Assembly: GCA_947177595.1 (NCBI GenBank) | Contig: CAMWUZ010000095.1 | Span: forward strand, 1 to 6,467 | Source: an uncultured Porphyromonadaceae bacterium | Lineage (GTDB): Bacteria > Bacteroidota > Bacteroidia > Bacteroidales > Muribaculaceae | DNA length: 6,467 nucleotides | Direction of reading: 5' to 3' | The notes under the pieces: generated by a model | The model's input: the letters and a program-made list of their open reading frames with translations, nothing else | Told to the model about the DNA's origin: nothing | The model's database searches: none | Position numbers and translations under genes: made by a program | In this document: positions 5,493 through 6,467 of the stretch, piece by piece | How positions within the stretch are numbered: position 1 is the stretch's first letter | Layout: each line of letters begins with the position of its first letter

Positions 5493-6320
5493 TTACTTTT
5501 TTCTTCTTTCAATGATATACTTCGAAGAAGGTTTCTTCGGGGCGCGTGTCTTGAGACCCTTGCTGTAGAGACCCTTGCGTGAGCGCGGATGTCCACCTGA
5601 AGCACGACCTTCACCACCACCCATCGGGTGATCGACAGGGTTCATAACAACACCGCGGTTGCGGGGGCGCTTGCCGAGCCAGCGTGAGCGACCGGCTTTA
5701 CCGCTGCGCTCAAGTGAGTGCTCGCTGTTACCGACAACTCCCACTGTTGCTTTGCAGGTTGCAAGCACTTTGCGGGTTTCGCCTGAAGGTAATTTGATAA
5801 TCGCATAATCGCCTTCGCGAGACACAAGCTGTGCGAAGGTGCCGGCAGAACGTGCCATGAAAGCTCCCTGTCCGGGGCGCAGCTCAATCGCGTGGATGAG
5901 TGTACCTACCGGAATCTTGTTGAGCGGGAGGGCGTTTCCGACCTCGGGCGCTGCTTCGGGACCGCTGACAACGGTTGTTCCGACCTGAAGTCCGTTGGGT
6001 GCGATAATGTAGGTTTTTGCTCCGTCAACGTAGTAAAGGAGTGCGATACGAGCTGAACGGTTGGGATCATACTCGATTGATTTTACTACAGCGGGCACAC
6101 CGTCTTTGTTTCTCTTGAAGTCGATAACGCGGTATTTGCGCTTATGACCACCGCCCATATAACGGTTGGTCAGGTGACCTTCGGCATTGCGGCCTCCGGT
6201 TGATTTTTTACCGACGGTAAGAGATTTCTCTGGCGTGGTAGCAGTGATGACTCCTTTGAATACGCCAATAACTTTGTGTCTTTGCCCCGGTGTTGTGGGC
6301 TTGAATTTTCTTACTGCCAT
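5493..6320 (-). CDS. rplB: Large-subunit ribosomal protein uL2 (L2)
   Basis: 275 residues, the normal length for bacterial uL2 (about 273-276). uL2 is a primary 23S rRNA binder near the peptidyl-transferase centre and is needed for subunit association. The N-terminal OB-fold region runs to roughly residue 120, with TGGRNAEGHLTNRYMGGGHK at 41-60. The SH3-like domain follows to about 200, and the basic C-terminal tail contains RGVVMNPVDHPMGGGEGR (222-239), the family signature. Within it, Asp230 and His231 align with the E. coli Asp228/His229 pair linked to activity. The next conserved position, usually His, is Met233, which I recall as a common Bacteroidota form. The ATG at 6320 lies 5 bases after the rplW stop in an A-rich context (AATAAA before ATG) without Shine-Dalgarno. 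The stop is TAA. Confidence 0.98.
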   Translation of the reverse strand: MAVRKFKPTTPGQRHKVIGVFKGVITATTPEKSLTVGKKSTGGRNAEGHLTNRYMGGGHKRKYRVIDFKRNKDGVPAVVKSIEYDPNRSARIALLYYVDGAKTYIIAPNGLQVGTTVVSGPEAAPEVGNALPLNKIPVGTLIHAIELRPGQGAFMARSAGTFAQLVSREGDYAIIKLPSGETRKVLATCKATVGVVGNSEHSLERSGKAGRSRWLGKRPRNRGVVMNPVDHPMGGGEGRASGGHPRSRKGLYSKGLKTRAPKKPSSKYIIERRKK

Positions 6321-6325
6321 TTTAT

Positions 6326-6467
6326 TTAGATATTGCTATAGAGGTCAATTGTCTGGCCTTCACCGATGGTGATGAAAGCTTTCTTGTAACCGGTGGTCTT
6401 ACCGCGAAGGAGACCGCTCTTGGTGTAACGTGATTTGTTCTTACCGCGAACAATGCAAGTGTTGACA
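6326..6467 (-). CDS. rplW: Large-subunit ribosomal protein uL23 (L23), C-terminal part; 5' end outside the window
   Basis: Reading the minus strand from base 6466 gives 46 residues ending in DLYSNI and a TAA stop at 6326-6328. The visible part includes KSRYTKSGLLRGKTTGYKKA and then FITIGEGQTIDLYSNI, which I recognise as the C-terminal half of uL23 in its Bacteroidota form. uL23 binds 23S rRNA domain III at the polypeptide exit tunnel and is the docking point for trigger factor and the signal recognition particle. The N-terminal half lies beyond base 6467, so the start and total length (about 95-100 residues in the family) cannot be seen. Its position directly before rplB, with only 5 bases between them, is the universal S10-operon order and supports the call. 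No frameshift is visible. Confidence 0.95.
   Translation of the reverse strand, partial: VNTCIVRGKNKSRYTKSGLLRGKTTGYKKAFITIGEGQTIDLYSNI

Overview
This window is a continuous stretch of the conserved bacterial ribosomal-protein gene cluster (S10 plus spc blocks). Every gene is on the minus strand, so transcription runs from high to low coordinates. In transcription order it holds rplW (3' end only), rplB, rpsS, rplV, rpsC, rplP, rpmC, rpsQ, rplN, rplX, rplE, rpsN, rpsH, rplF, rplR and rpsE (5' end only). That is fourteen complete and two truncated genes. The order is the canonical one with no insertions or losses, and no reading frame is broken.

The proteins point to Bacteroidota, most likely Bacteroidales, and a gut Muribaculaceae-like organism is plausible. 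The grounds are recalled sequence resemblance across all the proteins (for example the uL23 ending in DLYSNI, the uL14 and uL5 cores, and VDHPM in uL2), a zinc-free 89-residue uS14, and A-rich translation starts that mostly lack a Shine-Dalgarno sequence. The family-level assignment is inference.

Layout: 6467-3070 is the S10-type block (uL23, uL2, uS19, uL22, uS3, uL16, uL29, uS17), and 3067-1 is the spc-type block (uL14, uL24, uL5, uS14, uS8, uL6, uL18, uS5). Only 2 bases separate rpsQ from rplN, so the two blocks appear to be one transcription unit here. Gaps are 2-42 bases except one of 76 bases between rpsN and rpsH, and rplX and rplE overlap by one base. No terminator, tRNA, mobile element, CRISPR array or clear Bacteroidales-type promoter (TTTG / TAnnTTTG) was seen.

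All products are structural ribosomal proteins. uL2, uL16, uL14, uL6, uL22, uL23, uL24 and uL29 build the large subunit around the peptidyl-transferase centre, exit tunnel and factor-binding site. uL5 and uL18 bind 5S rRNA in the central protuberance. uS3 and uS5 form the mRNA entry side, uS14 and uS19 the small-subunit head, and uS8 and uS17 its body.

I found no undescribed system. The points worth a second look are at the control level. Only rplF and rplE have strong Shine-Dalgarno-like sequences among fifteen visible starts. The 76-base AT-rich leader before rpsH could form two mutually exclusive hairpins.
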